Assembly: GCF_026683955.1 (NCBI RefSeq)
Contig: NZ_CP113343.1
Span: 2,604,001-2,668,000 of the forward strand
Direction of reading: 5' to 3'
From: Arthrobacter sp. MMS18-M83
Lineage (GTDB): Bacteria > Actinomycetota > Actinomycetes > Actinomycetales > Micrococcaceae
DNA: 64,000 bases
Position 1 is the first letter of the stretch, and each line of letters starts with the position of its first letter. Under the pieces are notes generated by a model that ran no database searches, was not told the DNA's origin, and saw only the letters and a program-made list of their open reading frames with translations. Positions 52,616 through 62,182 of the stretch are shown in pieces. The translations under genes were made by a program, and so were the position numbers.

Positions 52616-53789
52616 GGCCGGCGGCAAGGACGATGTAGGGTTCATTGATTTTGAAGCGCCAGAGCAGACCGAGGGAGGCCAGGGCGATGGCCGCGGTGGT
52701 CCAGTCGGTGACGGCCTCCCGGGTGAGAATGACGACGGCTCCGGAGAGGGCTCCCGCCGCCGCGGCGGTGGCGCCGGCGACGAAAGCTTTGACTTGTTTG
52801 TTGTCGCGGTGGCGGATGAACCAGCGTCCCGGCAGGACGACGGCGAGGTAGATCGGGGTGAATATCCCCACGGTGGCGACGACGGCCCCCGGAAAACCGG
52901 CGACGAGGTAGCCGATGAAGCCCGCGGTGATCACCACGGGGCCTGGTGTGATCAGGCCCATTGCGACGGCGTCGAGGAACTGGCCCTGGTCCAGCCAGTG
53001 GTGCTGGGCGACGACGCCGTCACGCAGCAGGGGCACTATCGCCAGGCCGGAACCGAAGACCAGAGCCCCGGTCTGGAGGAAGAACAGTCCCAGGGCCAGC
53101 AGTGTTCCGCCCGCGGCGACGGGGGCGGCCAACAACGCCAGGGGCAGCAGGAGTGCCTGTGAAGCCGGAGGTTCCGGCCCGGCGGGCGGCTTGGGGGCGC
53201 GGTGGCGCAATCGGGGCCAGCGCAATTTCGGGCGCGCGTCCAGCAGCAGGATCGCCAGCCCGGCGCCCAGGATCAGCGGGATGGGTTCGGATCCGGTCAG
53301 CGCCGTCACGGCGAAAACGACGCCGCTGATCGCCCAGAGCCTCCAGTCCCGCCGGTCCGTGAGCTTCAGGAGTTTATAAGCGGCGATCGTGATGATTGCC
53401 ATGACTGCGGGGGCGATGCCGTAGAAGAGGGCCTGGACGATCCCGAGCCCTGAGAATTCGGCGTAGAGCGCGCCGACGGCCACCACAATCGCGAAGGACG
53501 GGGCGATGAACGCCGCGGCGACGGCGAACGCTCCCCAAGCTCCGCGTTGAAGGTATCCGATCCACATGGCCACCTGGGCTGCGAGGGGGCCGGGCATCGT
53601 CTGGCCCAGGGCAACCCCGTCGAGGAAGTCCTTCCGGTCGATCCAACCGCGCTGTTCGACCAGGTCCCTTTGCATGTACCCGACGGTGGCGATCGGCCCG
53701 CCGAACCCGATAGTTCCCAGCCGCAGGAAGTAGAACACGAATCGGCGGAACGGTACGGGTTCCTGTTCCGGCAAGGCTTCAGGGTTCAC
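52590..53789 (-). CDS. chrA: Chromate efflux transporter ChrA
   Basis: A 399-residue CHR-family protein with two homologous halves of about five or six helices each. Half one has TIGFGGPIATVGYMQRDLVE, then GWIDRKDFLDGVALGQTMPGPLA. Half two has FGSGLAIVPLLRDGVVAQHH, then QFLDAVAMGLITPGPVVITAGFIGY. It expels chromate. I start at GTG 53789, preceded by GGAG; upstream residues in the frame are low-complexity and overlap the neighbouring gene. The chrB fragments are divergent nearby. Confidence 0.92.
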   Translation of the reverse strand: MNPEALPEQEPVPFRRFVFYFLRLGTIGFGGPIATVGYMQRDLVEQRGWIDRKDFLDGVALGQTMPGPLAAQVAMWIGYLQRGAWGAFAVAAAFIAPSFAIVVAVGALYAEFSGLGIVQALFYGIAPAVMAIITIAAYKLLKLTDRRDWRLWAISGVVFAVTALTGSEPIPLILGAGLAILLLDARPKLRWPRLRHRAPKPPAGPEPPASQALLLPLALLAAPVAAGGTLLALGLFFLQTGALVFGSGLAIVPLLRDGVVAQHHWLDQGQFLDAVAMGLITPGPVVITAGFIGYLVAGFPGAVVATVGIFTPIYLAVVLPGRWFIRHRDNKQVKAFVAGATAAAAGALSGAVVILTREAVTDWTTAAIALASLGLLWRFKINEPYIVLAAGLIGLLLHR

Positions 53790-53811
53790 GGGCTGCGCTG
53801 CTCCGTTCCGG

Positions 53812-54144
53812 TCAGAGGATGACGACGTTGACGATGAACGCGACCAGGGCACCGGCAAGGACCGGGGCGGCCTTGCGCGGAAGGCTCCGGTCGAGGACGG
53901 CAACAACAGCCGGGGGAAGTCCGCCGGCGATCAGGCACACCGCGTCCCCGACGCTGACGGCGGGCATGAAGTCCTCGTTCAGGAGCAGTATGTTGGCCAG
54001 TACCCGCCAGGCGATGACGGCCACAAGGGTGCCTGCCGCGGCGGCAACCAGATTGGCAGCCGGCCAGCGCGCAAAACGGGAGGCAAGGGCCACCGCGGCG
54101 GCCGCAATAATCGCGGAGATCACAATGAGCAAGGGCGAAATCAT
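53812..54144 (-). CDS. Small four-helix membrane protein
   Basis: A 110-residue integral membrane protein with about four hydrophobic segments and few charged residues (MISPLLIVISAIIAAAAVALA at the N-terminus, VLAGALVAFIVNVVIL at the end). It lies 22 bases before chrA on the same strand, so it is part of the chromate unit. I know no family; it may assist ChrA or be another transport component. Confidence 0.65.
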   Translation of the reverse strand: MISPLLIVISAIIAAAAVALASRFARWPAANLVAAAAGTLVAVIAWRVLANILLLNEDFMPAVSVGDAVCLIAGGLPPAVVAVLDRSLPRKAAPVLAGALVAFIVNVVIL

Positions 54145-54207
54145 GTCTTCTCCTGAGGCCGTGAAGGGCGCGTACAGCGCGTCCGGACTGAACCATACCA
54201 GTTCAAG

Positions 54208-54224
54208 GTAACCACGGTTACAAT
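54208..54224. promoter_or_regulatory. Operator and -10 box before chrB
   Basis: GTAACC (54208-54213) and GGTTAC (54216-54221) form a perfect inverted repeat with a two-base spacer. It overlaps the likely -10 box TACAAT (54219-54224). The chrB start follows six bases later, so the transcript has a very short leader. It is probably the binding site for a chromate-responsive regulator. Confidence 0.55.
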
Positions 54225-54230
54225 TCTAGG

Positions 54231-54761
54231 GTGAAGAGTGAACCACTGATACCCGGCGGCTGGGTCCTGCTCAACTACCGGATCCCGCGGGTGCCCTCGA
54301 GCCCCAGGGTGGCGGTCTGGCGGCGGCTCCAGGCCCTGGGCGTGGCGCAGCTCGGCGATGGGCTGGTGGCCCTGCCCGCCGACGCACGGACCCGCGAGCA
54401 TTTCGACTGGATCGCCGGGGACATCACGGACCACGGGGGCACGGCGGCCGTCTGGCTCGGTCAGCCCGCCTCGAAAGCCCTGGAACGGAGCATCGCCGAA
54501 GCCATGGCCCAGGAACGACGGCAGGAATACCTGGCCCTGGCCGACGACGCCCGGGAGGCTCTCTGGCTCGAAGAAGCCGCACGGGTCCGGACCGCGAAAC
54601 GCTTGCGCGCACAGCTGCGGAAAATCAACCGCCGCGACTACTTCCCGCCGCCTGAACGTGCCCTCGCCGCCGAAGCCATCGCAGGGGTCCTCGCCCCGCG
54701 CGACACCCTGACCGAGAACACCGCCGCCGCCGAAAGGGTTCCGGCCAGAGGTACCCGATGA
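54231..54761 (+). CDS. ChrB N-terminal domain protein
   Basis: A 176-residue protein matching the N-terminal domain of ChrB: WVLLNYRIPRVPSSPRVAVWR, LQALGVAQLGDGLVALPADA and a helical C-terminal part with KRLRAQLRKINRRDYFPPPE. ChrB acts as a chromate-sensing regulator in several bacteria. In full-length ChrB this domain is followed by the C-terminal domain; here a TGA ends it and the next gene starts in the ATGA overlap. The GTG at 54231 follows directly after the promoter. Confidence 0.85.
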   Translation: MKSEPLIPGGWVLLNYRIPRVPSSPRVAVWRRLQALGVAQLGDGLVALPADARTREHFDWIAGDITDHGGTAAVWLGQPASKALERSIAEAMAQERRQEYLALADDAREALWLEEAARVRTAKRLRAQLRKINRRDYFPPPERALAAEAIAGVLAPRDTLTENTAAAERVPARGTR

Positions 54762-55009
54762 AGTGGGCCACGAGGTCGGGAATGCACGTCGACCGGGCAG
54801 GCTGCGCCTGGCTGATTCGCCGGATGATCGACCCCGCCGCGGACTTCGTGTTCGTCGACGCCCCCGCCGCCCCCGGCCTGGACATCATCATCCGGGGCCT
54901 GTCCTTGGCACTGGACGACGACACCGTCCTGGGGATCACCGGTACGGTGTTCGACGGCCTCTACGAATACTTCAAACGAAGCATGATCCTGGGCCGCAAC
55001 CCTGCGTGA
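54758..55009 (+). CDS. ChrB C-terminal domain with internal deletion
   Basis: An 83-residue product that begins as a ChrB C-terminal domain (MKWATRSGMHVDRAGCAWLI, RRMIDPAADFVFVDAP) and jumps straight to its final part (APGLDIIIRGLSLALDDDTVL, then FDGLYEYFKRS). Full-length domains are about 135-140 residues, so roughly 55 residues are missing between FVFVD and PGLD, with no frame change. The GC-rich GCCCCCGCC tract at the join suggests deletion by slippage. It starts in ATGA overlap with the N-terminal domain gene. Function is doubtful. Confidence 0.8.
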   Translation: MKWATRSGMHVDRAGCAWLIRRMIDPAADFVFVDAPAAPGLDIIIRGLSLALDDDTVLGITGTVFDGLYEYFKRSMILGRNPA

Positions 55010-55073
55010 CCACCCGCCAACAGTCTTCGGGTCCCCTATAACGTGCCAAAGCTTGAGCCAGGCTCATTAAGAA

Positions 55074-55209
55074 GTGCTAAATCTCCGCTGGCCGGCGTAT
55101 GGAAACCATTAAGACCCATAGCTGCTGACCTGTTCGGTGATCTGATGAAAGGGAGAAACCCGTGGCCCGGCGGGTTTTGGACGAGCCCTCTACAGGAGCT
55201 GGATTCACC
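55074..55209 (+). promoter_or_regulatory. 5' leader shared with paralogue A
   Basis: GTGCTAAATCTCCGC, GCCGGCGTA and GGAAACCATTAAGACC match the leader of the 18951 gene, with the same distance to the start codon within one base. See 18952-19086. Confidence 0.55.
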
Positions 55210-55896
55210 ATGAAACGCATCGTCATAACCAAGGGGACGGCTCCCGACGAATCTGTCCCTGGCACGGCTCCCGACGAATCTGTCCCTGGCACGGCTCCGC
55301 AGCCGCGCCCGAAAGACTACGTCGTGGTCGATGACATCGGCGAGTTCACCTACTATCCGTCCGAGACCGCCATGCTCGAAGACTTGGAGTACGTTGACGA
55401 AGCTGCCTGCATTCTCGATCGGGCCGGCCACGACTATCGTCTGACACTGGATAAGGACAGGAACCTCTGCCTTGGCCCCTCGCTCGGCCCCGTGGAGTTC
55501 GGCTGGCTCCGCCAGGCTTGGACGAGCAACCAACACCGGACACCGCAGGCCCATCGCTTGCACCGCTTCTTCCCAGCCACCCGGGAGGCCCTCCTGACCG
55601 GGCTGTTTGAGACGCTTTCCCTTGAACGAGGCACGAGGGAAAGCGACACCTGGGTCCTGGACGTCGACGGCGAAGAAACGCGCCCGGCGACGCTCAAGGA
55701 AGTCGATGGCTTCCTCGCCGGACTCGATCACCTCGAACGGGCGACGGTGCACGACCCCTTCGGACACGACTACCGGCCCGTCCGCCATGCTACGCATCGG
55801 TTCCGGGCGCTCGGCGCCGGCGCGATCTATTACGTGGAGATCGACCCCCACGCGCCGAATCGCCAAGCCTCCAGCCTCGACGACGGCCGATCGTAG
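55210..55896 (+). CDS. Conserved protein of unknown function, paralogue B
   Basis: A 228-residue protein homologous along its length to paralogue A at 18298. After MKRIVITKG it carries two perfect copies of a 27-base unit, giving GTAPDESVP twice, then the conserved KDYVVVDDIGEFTYYPSETA and the rest of the family pattern through IYYVEIDPHAPN. The start is ATG 55210 with CAGGAGCTG upstream as in paralogue A, not the earlier in-frame GTG at 55162. No domain is recognised. Confidence 0.8.
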   Translation: MKRIVITKGTAPDESVPGTAPDESVPGTAPQPRPKDYVVVDDIGEFTYYPSETAMLEDLEYVDEAACILDRAGHDYRLTLDKDRNLCLGPSLGPVEFGWLRQAWTSNQHRTPQAHRLHRFFPATREALLTGLFETLSLERGTRESDTWVLDVDGEETRPATLKEVDGFLAGLDHLERATVHDPFGHDYRPVRHATHRFRALGAGAIYYVEIDPHAPNRQASSLDDGRS

Positions 55897-55922
55897 TAGA
55901 CGGAAAAGACCCTCCGCCGTGG

Positions 55923-57899
55923 TCAGCCGACGTGGACCCAGGGGCGCCGTGTGATATCGGGTTCGGCTTCACGAAGGACTTCGCGGGTTACCGGGGCGAT
56001 CTCACCTTCGCCGAGGAACAGGAAGCGCAGGAGATTGATGACCGGGTTGCCTTCAGTCCAGCGGAAGTAGATGTGCGGCATGAGGCCCGTCACGTCCCGG
56101 ATATGCAGGAGCACCGAGGCGATGGTGTTGGGGACCACGGGTCCGTGCACTTCCAGGATCTGATGTCCGTGGCGCGTGACACCACGGACTTCAAGTGCGG
56201 TTTCGAAGTCGGAAGAATCGTCCACGATCACTTCCAGGAAGAGCGCCTGGTAGTCGACCGGAATGTGGCTGACCTCGATGGCTGACGTGAGTTTGTCCCG
56301 GTACGCCTCCGCGGTGAGGCGGAGGGGTTCGTGGGCGATGAGCGCGATCGGGCCGCTCAGATTGGTGGACATGAATTCCAGTGCCTGGCGGTCCAGGTGG
56401 ACGTGGGTGGCGTGCAGCTCAAAGGAGCGCCGGACCCGGGAAAGCAGGGAGATCACGATGATCCCCACGATAAAGATCGCGGCGATCCGGATGCCTTCGG
56501 GACGCTCGAACATGTTGGCGATGGTGGTGTAGACGAAGACCACTGCGATGATCCCGAATCCGACCGTGCGCTTGCGCTGCCTCAAGCGGCGGGCCGAGAG
56601 GGTCACCGCCACGGCTGCCGAGGTCATCAGCACCAACACGCCGGTCGCATACGCACCACCCTGGGCGTCGACGTCGGCGTTGAACAGGAAAGTGATCAGG
56701 AACCCGATGAGAGTGAACACCAAGACCAGCGGACGCACTGCTTTGGCCCACTCCGGAGCCATTCCGTAGCGGGGGAGGTAGCGGGGCACAAGGTTCAGCA
56801 GGCCGGCCATGGCGGAGGCGCCTGCGAACCAGAGGATGGCGATGGTGCTCAGGTCGTAGACGGTGCCGAACCCCACCCCAAGGTACTGGTGTGCCAAGAA
56901 TGCCAAGGCGCGGCCGTCGGCCTGGCCGCCGGGCTGGAATTCCTGCTCCGGGATCAGCACCACCGTGATGAAGCTGGTGGCAAGCAGGAACGAACTCATG
57001 ATCACAGCGGCTGAGGTGAGCAGTCTCCGGGCGCCCTTGATGCGGGCAACGGGATTGTCTTCGGTGTCGCCGAGGGCCCCTTTGATCTGCGGCATGACAG
57101 CGACGCCGGTCTCGAAGCCGGACATGCCTAGCGCCAGTTTGGGGAAAACCACCAAGGCAATGCCGACCACCATCAGCGGGTTTCCATGGGAAGTGGACAG
57201 CGCCGTCCACCAGTCGGTGACGGCTGCGGGATGGGCAACGACTTCAGCCAGTGTGACCACCACGAGCACGACGTTCAAGCCCAGATAAAGGACGACGAGG
57301 GCAACGGCGACCCCGATCGCTTCCTTGAATCCTCGCAGGAATACGGCGGCGAGTAGTGCTAGCAGGAACAGCGTGACCGCGACATTTTGGCCTTGCAACC
57401 AGCCGGGCGCAATCGGGTTCTGGATCAGGTGGGCAGTGGCATCTGCTGCGGATAGGGTCATGGTGATCATGAAGTCGGTCGCGGCGAAGCCCAGCAGCAC
57501 CAGGACGAAGAATTTGCCGGTCCAGCGCGGCATCAGGCGCTCCAACATGGCGATTGATCCCTCACCGCGGGGGCTTTCGCCCGCAACCCGGTGGTAGACC
57601 GGAAGGGCGCCAAGCAAAGTGAGGCCAACCAGGACTAAGGTGGCGATCGGGGAAATCACCCCCGCTGCCAATACTGCAATCGCCGGCGCGTAACCCAGGC
57701 TGGAGAAATAGTCGACGCCGGTGAGGCACATGACCTGCCACCACGAGTGCTTCTTCAGATGGGCATCGCCCACCGCGCCGGGGCCCTGGTGCGATCCTTT
57801 GGAGTCCTGCAGTCCGAACAGCAGCCAAGTCCGCAAGGAGGCCATGCCCCCGGGCCTTGGTGCCGAAGGATCAGCTGGCGGCCTGCTCAAGGTAGTCAT
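55923..57899 (-). CDS. APC-superfamily transporter, KimA-like potassium importer candidate
   Basis: A 658-residue protein with about 12 membrane helices and a C-terminal cytosolic domain of roughly 170 residues. The motif [13 protein letters not shown] places Asp63 and Tyr70 seven residues apart, as the K+-binding Asp36 and Tyr43 of Bacillus Kim[18 protein letters not shown] and [19 protein letters not shown] are other APC landmarks. It is divergent from kdp and shares a regulatory motif with it. GAAAGGA precedes ATG 57899. Annotation as an amino acid permease is the alternative, but the context favours K+. Confidence 0.75.
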   Translation of the reverse strand: MTTLSRPPADPSAPRPGGMASLRTWLLFGLQDSKGSHQGPGAVGDAHLKKHSWWQVMCLTGVDYFSSLGYAPAIAVLAAGVISPIATLVLVGLTLLGALPVYHRVAGESPRGEGSIAMLERLMPRWTGKFFVLVLLGFAATDFMITMTLSAADATAHLIQNPIAPGWLQGQNVAVTLFLLALLAAVFLRGFKEAIGVAVALVVLYLGLNVVLVVVTLAEVVAHPAAVTDWWTALSTSHGNPLMVVGIALVVFPKLALGMSGFETGVAVMPQIKGALGDTEDNPVARIKGARRLLTSAAVIMSSFLLATSFITVVLIPEQEFQPGGQADGRALAFLAHQYLGVGFGTVYDLSTIAILWFAGASAMAGLLNLVPRYLPRYGMAPEWAKAVRPLVLVFTLIGFLITFLFNADVDAQGGAYATGVLVLMTSAAVAVTLSARRLRQRKRTVGFGIIAVVFVYTTIANMFERPEGIRIAAIFIVGIIVISLLSRVRRSFELHATHVHLDRQALEFMSTNLSGPIALIAHEPLRLTAEAYRDKLTSAIEVSHIPVDYQALFLEVIVDDSSDFETALEVRGVTRHGHQILEVHGPVVPNTIASVLLHIRDVTGLMPHIYFRWTEGNPVINLLRFLFLGEGEIAPVTREVLREAEPDITRRPWVHVG

Positions 57900-57982
57900 G
57901 GTGTCCTTTCCGCGCGACGCGCAGCACCGCGATCATTGCTGAAGATAGCACCGATTGCAGGTCTATTTGCTGGTTGAAGGGG

Positions 57983-58082
57983 ATCTTGATGAATCCTTAA
58001 CGGCCATGGCCCCGGAATCCACGCTGCACCTGTTAAGAAGCCGTCAAGATTCGGCCATGCCGTGTTAAGGAACCATCAGGAA
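57983..58082. promoter_or_regulatory. Three direct-repeat motifs between the APC gene and kdp
   Basis: GTTAAGAAGCCGTCAAGAT lies at 58032-58050 and GTTAAGGAACCATCAGGAA at 58064-58082, both on the plus strand and 32 bases apart. On the minus strand 58001-57983 reads GTTAAGGATTCATCAAGAT. Each has half-sites TTAAG and TCAAG 11 bases apart, the geometry of OmpR/KdpE-type regulators. KdpE, whose partner KdpD is encoded at 62852, is the likely ligand. Confidence 0.7.
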
Positions 58083-58156
58083 CCGCTTTTCGCCGCCTGC
58101 CGAGGAGTTGACTGGCATCAGCCCCGCAAACGGGGCGCGGATGAAAGGACGTTCCA

Positions 58157-58270
58157 GTGGCCGACGTGGCTGTTGTGGGGATCTTCGTGGTGTCCATGGG
58201 GATCGTGATGTGGATAGCCCACCTTTTGGGCAAAATTGTCGACGGCGACGGGCCGGTGAACGGGCAATGA
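58157..58270 (+). CDS. 37-residue membrane protein before kdpF
   Basis: GTG 58157, preceded by AAAGGAC, opens a 37-residue ORF that begins VADVAVVGIFVVSMGIVMWI and ends in a polar tail with GKIVDGDGPVNGQ. One transmembrane helix is likely. Its TGA overlaps the kdpF ATG (ATGA), so it is translated with kdpFABC. It is not KdpF, which follows. Its function is unknown; a regulatory small subunit of KdpFABC is possible. The leader before it holds a 6-bp GC hairpin (58121-58136). Confidence 0.6.
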   Translation: MADVAVVGIFVVSMGIVMWIAHLLGKIVDGDGPVNGQ

Positions 58271-58365
58271 GCGCGGACGCCGTGATGTGGTTGGTCCTGT
58301 TCATTGCAGGCCTGTGTCTCTTCGGCTACCTGTTGGCCGTCTTGATCCACCCGGAAAAGTGGTGA
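58267..58365 (+). CDS. kdpF: K+-transporting ATPase small subunit KdpF
   Basis: A 32-residue single-helix protein, with MWLVLFIAGLCLFGYLLAVL at its core and ending HPEKW, which fits the length and hydrophobic-then-P-E-(K/R) ending of KdpF. It overlaps the preceding ORF in ATGA and precedes kdpA by six bases. It stabilises the KdpFABC complex. Confidence 0.85.
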   Translation: MSADAVMWLVLFIAGLCLFGYLLAVLIHPEKW

Positions 58366-58371
58366 TTCCGG

Positions 58372-60039
58372 ATGGTTTTCAGCATTGCCTCCTTCGCCAC
58401 CCAGGTGGCCATTCTGCTCTTGCTGCTGGTCTTGATACACAAGCCGCTGGGCATTTATCTCGCCGGCGTGTTTGAGGGCAAGAAGTCAACCCGTGCGGAG
58501 CGGCTGTTCTACAGGCTGGCCGGGGTGGATGTGGGCGCGGAACAGAGCTGGTCCGTTTACCTGCGCAGCGTCTTGGTCTTCTCCGCCGTCTCCATCCTGG
58601 TGGTGTTCCTGCTCCAGCGGCTGCAAGGCGTCCTGCCCGGGAACAATTCCCTGCCTGGCGTAGATCCTTGGACGGCCATGAACACGGCCATCTCCTTTGC
58701 CACGAACACCAATTGGCAGACGTACACCCCAGAGACCACCATGGGCATCTTCGTGCAGATGTGCCTGCTTGCCGTGCAGAACTTCCTCTCTGCCGCCGTC
58801 GGAATCGTAGTGGTGGTCGCTCTGATCCGTGGCATCGCGCGGACCCGGACGGACAGGTTGGGGAATTTCTGGGTGGATCTTGCCCGCACCTCGTTCCGTG
58901 TACTTCTCCCGATGGCTGCGCTCGCGGCCATCGTGATGGTGATTGGCGGTGTGGTGCAGAATTTCTGGTCAACCGACGTCGTCAACCAGGCGACAGGTGT
59001 CACCCAGACCATCCCTGGTGGGCCAGTGGCCTCCCAGGAAGCCATCAAGATCCTGGGAACCAACGGCGGCGGTTACTTCAATGCCAACTCGGCGCACCCG
59101 TTCGAGAACCCGAACGTCTTCATCAGCATGTTCCAGGTCTTCTTGATCCTGCTCATCCCCTTTGCTTTGCCGTACGCCTATGGCCGTATGGTCGGGGACC
59201 AGCGGCAGGGCTACACGGTAGCCGCGGTCATGGGCACGCTCTGGTTGAGCTCGACGGCATTGATGGGCTGGGCCGTTGCCTCCGCACAGGGAACGGCAAC
59301 CGCTGCTGCCGGAGGTTTGGGGGAAGGCTTCGAGCAGCGCTTCGGCGCCGCCCAAAGCTCAATCTTTGCCACGGCCACCACGCTGACTTCCACCGGGGCC
59401 ATCAATGTTGCCCACGATTCCCTGCCGCCCTTGGCCGGCGGCGTCGCCATGGTGAACATGATGCTCGGTGAAGTGGCCCCCGGCGGCACGGGATCAGGGC
59501 TCTATGGCCTGCTCATCCTCGCGATTGTCTCGGTGTTCATCGCCGGGCTCATGGTGGGCCGCACTCCGGAATTCCTGGGCAAGAAAATCGGACCCCGGGA
59601 AATGAAGCTCGCGGCGATGTACATCTTGGTGACGCCCGTTGTCGTGCTGGCCACGGCCGGAGTCACGGTCCTGCTCCCGGACGCCGTGGCCAACGCGCCG
59701 GCCTCCGGTCCGCACCAGTTCAGTGAAGTGCTCTATGCCTTCACGTCCGGAGCCAACAACAACGGCTCCGCTTTCGCCGGGATCACCACCTCCGGCCCCT
59801 ACCTGTCCGCGATGATGGGAATCGCCATGCTGCTGGGCCGCTATCTGCCCATCGTGCTGGTGTTGGCCCTGGCCGGTTCCCTGGCGAAACAACCCAAGAT
59901 CCCGGCATCCTCCGGAACCGTCCCCACCCATGGCTGGCTCTTCGGCTCCCTCTTGCTCAGCGTCACAGTGATCATGACCGCCTTGAGCTACTTCCCGGCC
60001 CTCGCCCTGGGCCCCCTCGCAGAAGGACTCCTCAAATGA
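58372..60039 (+). CDS. kdpA: K+-transporting ATPase subunit A
   Basis: The 555-residue KdpA forms the K+-selective channel of the pump. Filter-type loops are visible: [55 protein letters not shown] and [16 protein letters not shown]. About ten membrane helices are predicted. It ends in an ATGA overlap with kdpB. The complex gives high-affinity K+ uptake under potassium limitation. Confidence 0.97.
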   Translation: MVFSIASFATQVAILLLLLVLIHKPLGIYLAGVFEGKKSTRAERLFYRLAGVDVGAEQSWSVYLRSVLVFSAVSILVVFLLQRLQGVLPGNNSLPGVDPWTAMNTAISFATNTNWQTYTPETTMGIFVQMCLLAVQNFLSAAVGIVVVVALIRGIARTRTDRLGNFWVDLARTSFRVLLPMAALAAIVMVIGGVVQNFWSTDVVNQATGVTQTIPGGPVASQEAIKILGTNGGGYFNANSAHPFENPNVFISMFQVFLILLIPFALPYAYGRMVGDQRQGYTVAAVMGTLWLSSTALMGWAVASAQGTATAAAGGLGEGFEQRFGAAQSSIFATATTLTSTGAINVAHDSLPPLAGGVAMVNMMLGEVAPGGTGSGLYGLLILAIVSVFIAGLMVGRTPEFLGKKIGPREMKLAAMYILVTPVVVLATAGVTVLLPDAVANAPASGPHQFSEVLYAFTSGANNNGSAFAGITTSGPYLSAMMGIAMLLGRYLPIVLVLALAGSLAKQPKIPASSGTVPTHGWLFGSLLLSVTVIMTALSYFPALALGPLAEGLLK

Positions 60040-62174
60040 CCAAGTCCGGCACGGCATTCGCCAAGGACACCGCCGCCCAGACCTACGCAGACGGCAATCC
60101 CCTGGGCACTCCCGGGGAGCACAAGCATCACACCAAGGCGCCAGCCAAACTGGACCTTGCCAGCATCCGTTCCGCGCTGCCGGTTGCCGTGCGGAAACTG
60201 GGGCCACGCCAGATGATCCACTCTCCGGTGATGTTCACCGTGCTCGTGGGGGCTGCCCTCTGCACAGCCATCTGCATTCTCAAGCCGGCCGTGTTCGGCA
60301 TCTCGGTGACGATCTGGCTTTGGCTGACGGTGCTCTTCGGAACCCTCTCGGAAGCCATTGCTGAGGGCCGCGGCAAGGCCCAAGCAGACAGCCTACGGGC
60401 CAGCAGGAAAGGCGTTGTCGCCAGGCTCCGCCAGGCCGACGGCACCCTCAAGGAGGTGCCGGGAACTGAATTGCGGAAGAACGACGTCGTCATCTGCGAA
60501 GCCGGGGATGTCATCCCCTCCGATGGTGAGATCATCGAAGGCTTGGCGAGCGTGGACGAATCCACGATTACCGGTGAATCGGCGCCTGTCATTCGTGAAT
60601 CGGGCGGCGACCGTTCTTCGGTGACCGGGGGCACTAAGGTCCTCTCGGACCGGATCGCCATCCGCATCACGGCGGAAGCCGGCGAGACGTTCATCGACCG
60701 GATGATCAAGCTCGTGGAAGGCGCCGTCAGGCAGAAGACGCCCAACGAAATCGCACTCCACGTCCTCCTTGTCTCCCTGACTATCGTGTTCCTGGCGGTC
60801 ACCATGAGCCTGGCACCGTTCGCGTCCCTCGCGGGCGCAACGCCATCGCCGATCGTCTTGGTGGCGCTCTTGGTTTGCCTGATCCCGACGACCATCGGGG
60901 CGTTGGTGCCGGCAATCGGCATCGCGGGCATGGACCGCCTTGTGCAGCACAACGTGTTGGCCACCTCCGGCCGTGCCGTGGAGACCGCTGGAGACATCAC
61001 CACGCTCCTGCTCGACAAGACCGGCACCATCACCTACGGGAACCGGCGCGCGGTTGATTTCTTCCCTGCCCTCGACGTCGGGCGAACCGAACTCATCGAA
61101 GCGGCCCGGCTCTCCAGCCTGGCCGACGAGACGCCCGAAGGACGTTCGATCGTGGAGCTTGCAACAGAAAAGGGTGTCAGCGGCCCGGACCTCGCTGCGC
61201 TCCTGAAGGGATCGGAGGACTTCGCGGTTGTCGAGTTCAGCGCGAGCACGCGCATGAGCGGCCTGGACCTCGACGGACGGAAGATCCGCAAGGGCGCCGC
61301 AACCGCCGTCGCAAAGTTTGTCGCAGACGCCGGCGGTCAGACACCCGTCGAGGTGGACCGCAAAGTGCGGGAGATCTCGGCCCAGGGTGGCACCCCACTG
61401 TTGGTGGCCGGCGTCGGGCACGACGGCGGAGCCCGGGTCCTGGGCACTATCCATCTGGCCGATGTGGTCAAGCCGGGCATGCACGCCCGTTTCGCCGAAC
61501 TACGGCGGATGGGCATCCGGACGGTGATGATCACGGGCGACAACCCCATTACGGCGAAGGCGATCGCCGCCGAGGCAGGCGTCGACGATTTCGTCGCCGA
61601 AGCCACCCCTGAAGACAAACTCGCAGTCATCAAGGACGAACAGGCGCAGGGCCGGCTGGTGGCCATGACCGGCGACGGCACCAACGATGCCCCCGCGCTC
61701 GCCGCGGCGGACGTCGGCGTCGCCATGAACTCAGGCACTCCGGCAGCCAAGGAAGCCGCGAACATGGTGGATTTGGATTCGGATCCCACCAAGCTCATCA
61801 ACATTGTGGGAATCGGCAAACAGTTGCTCATCACCCGCGGTGCCCTGACCACTTTCTCGGTCGCGAACGACGTCGCAAAGTACTTCGCGATCGTTCCAGC
61901 ATTGTTCACGGCGGCGTTTCCGGGGCTCGGCCTCTTGAACATCATGGGCCTGTCCTCGCCGTCGTCGGCCATCTTGTCCGCCGTGATCTTCAACGCCCTG
62001 ATCATCATTGCCTTGGTTCCGCTCGCCTTGCGCGGCGTCAAATACCGGGCAGTCTCGGCGACGCAGGCCTTGGCCAGGAACCTGGCGATCTATGGCCTCG
62101 GAGGCCTTGTGGCACCTTTCATCGGGATCAAGCTCATCGACGTTCTCATTTCCTTCATCCCCGGCATCGGCTAG
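60036..62174 (+). CDS. kdpB: K+-transporting ATPase subunit B
   Basis: The 712-residue P-type ATPase catalytic subunit. The phosphorylation site is [13 protein letters not shown], the actuator-loop motif is TITGESAPV, and the hinge motif is [20 protein letters not shown]. An N-terminal extension of about 35 polar residues precedes the first helix region. It hydrolyses ATP to drive K+ through KdpA. KdpC follows after eight bases. Confidence 0.97.
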   Translation: MTKSGTAFAKDTAAQTYADGNPLGTPGEHKHHTKAPAKLDLASIRSALPVAVRKLGPRQMIHSPVMFTVLVGAALCTAICILKPAVFGISVTIWLWLTVLFGTLSEAIAEGRGKAQADSLRASRKGVVARLRQADGTLKEVPGTELRKNDVVICEAGDVIPSDGEIIEGLASVDESTITGESAPVIRESGGDRSSVTGGTKVLSDRIAIRITAEAGETFIDRMIKLVEGAVRQKTPNEIALHVLLVSLTIVFLAVTMSLAPFASLAGATPSPIVLVALLVCLIPTTIGALVPAIGIAGMDRLVQHNVLATSGRAVETAGDITTLLLDKTGTITYGNRRAVDFFPALDVGRTELIEAARLSSLADETPEGRSIVELATEKGVSGPDLAALLKGSEDFAVVEFSASTRMSGLDLDGRKIRKGAATAVAKFVADAGGQTPVEVDRKVREISAQGGTPLLVAGVGHDGGARVLGTIHLADVVKPGMHARFAELRRMGIRTVMITGDNPITAKAIAAEAGVDDFVAEATPEDKLAVIKDEQAQGRLVAMTGDGTNDAPALAAADVGVAMNSGTPAAKEAANMVDLDSDPTKLINIVGIGKQLLITRGALTTFSVANDVAKYFAIVPALFTAAFPGLGLLNIMGLSSPSSAILSAVIFNALIIIALVPLALRGVKYRAVSATQALARNLAIYGLGGLVAPFIGIKLIDVLISFIPGIG

Positions 62175-62182
62175 GAGTCACC

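Noticed and set aside
55036..55866. A 276-codon minus-strand frame opposite paralogue B
   Set aside because: It is antisense to the paralogue, contains translated repeats of it, and has no homologue-like pattern.
57900..58156. A c-di-AMP (ydaO-type) riboswitch before the APC or kdp genes
   Set aside because: I looked for the conserved ydaO-type core on both strands and did not see it; the region is better explained by KdpE-like sites.
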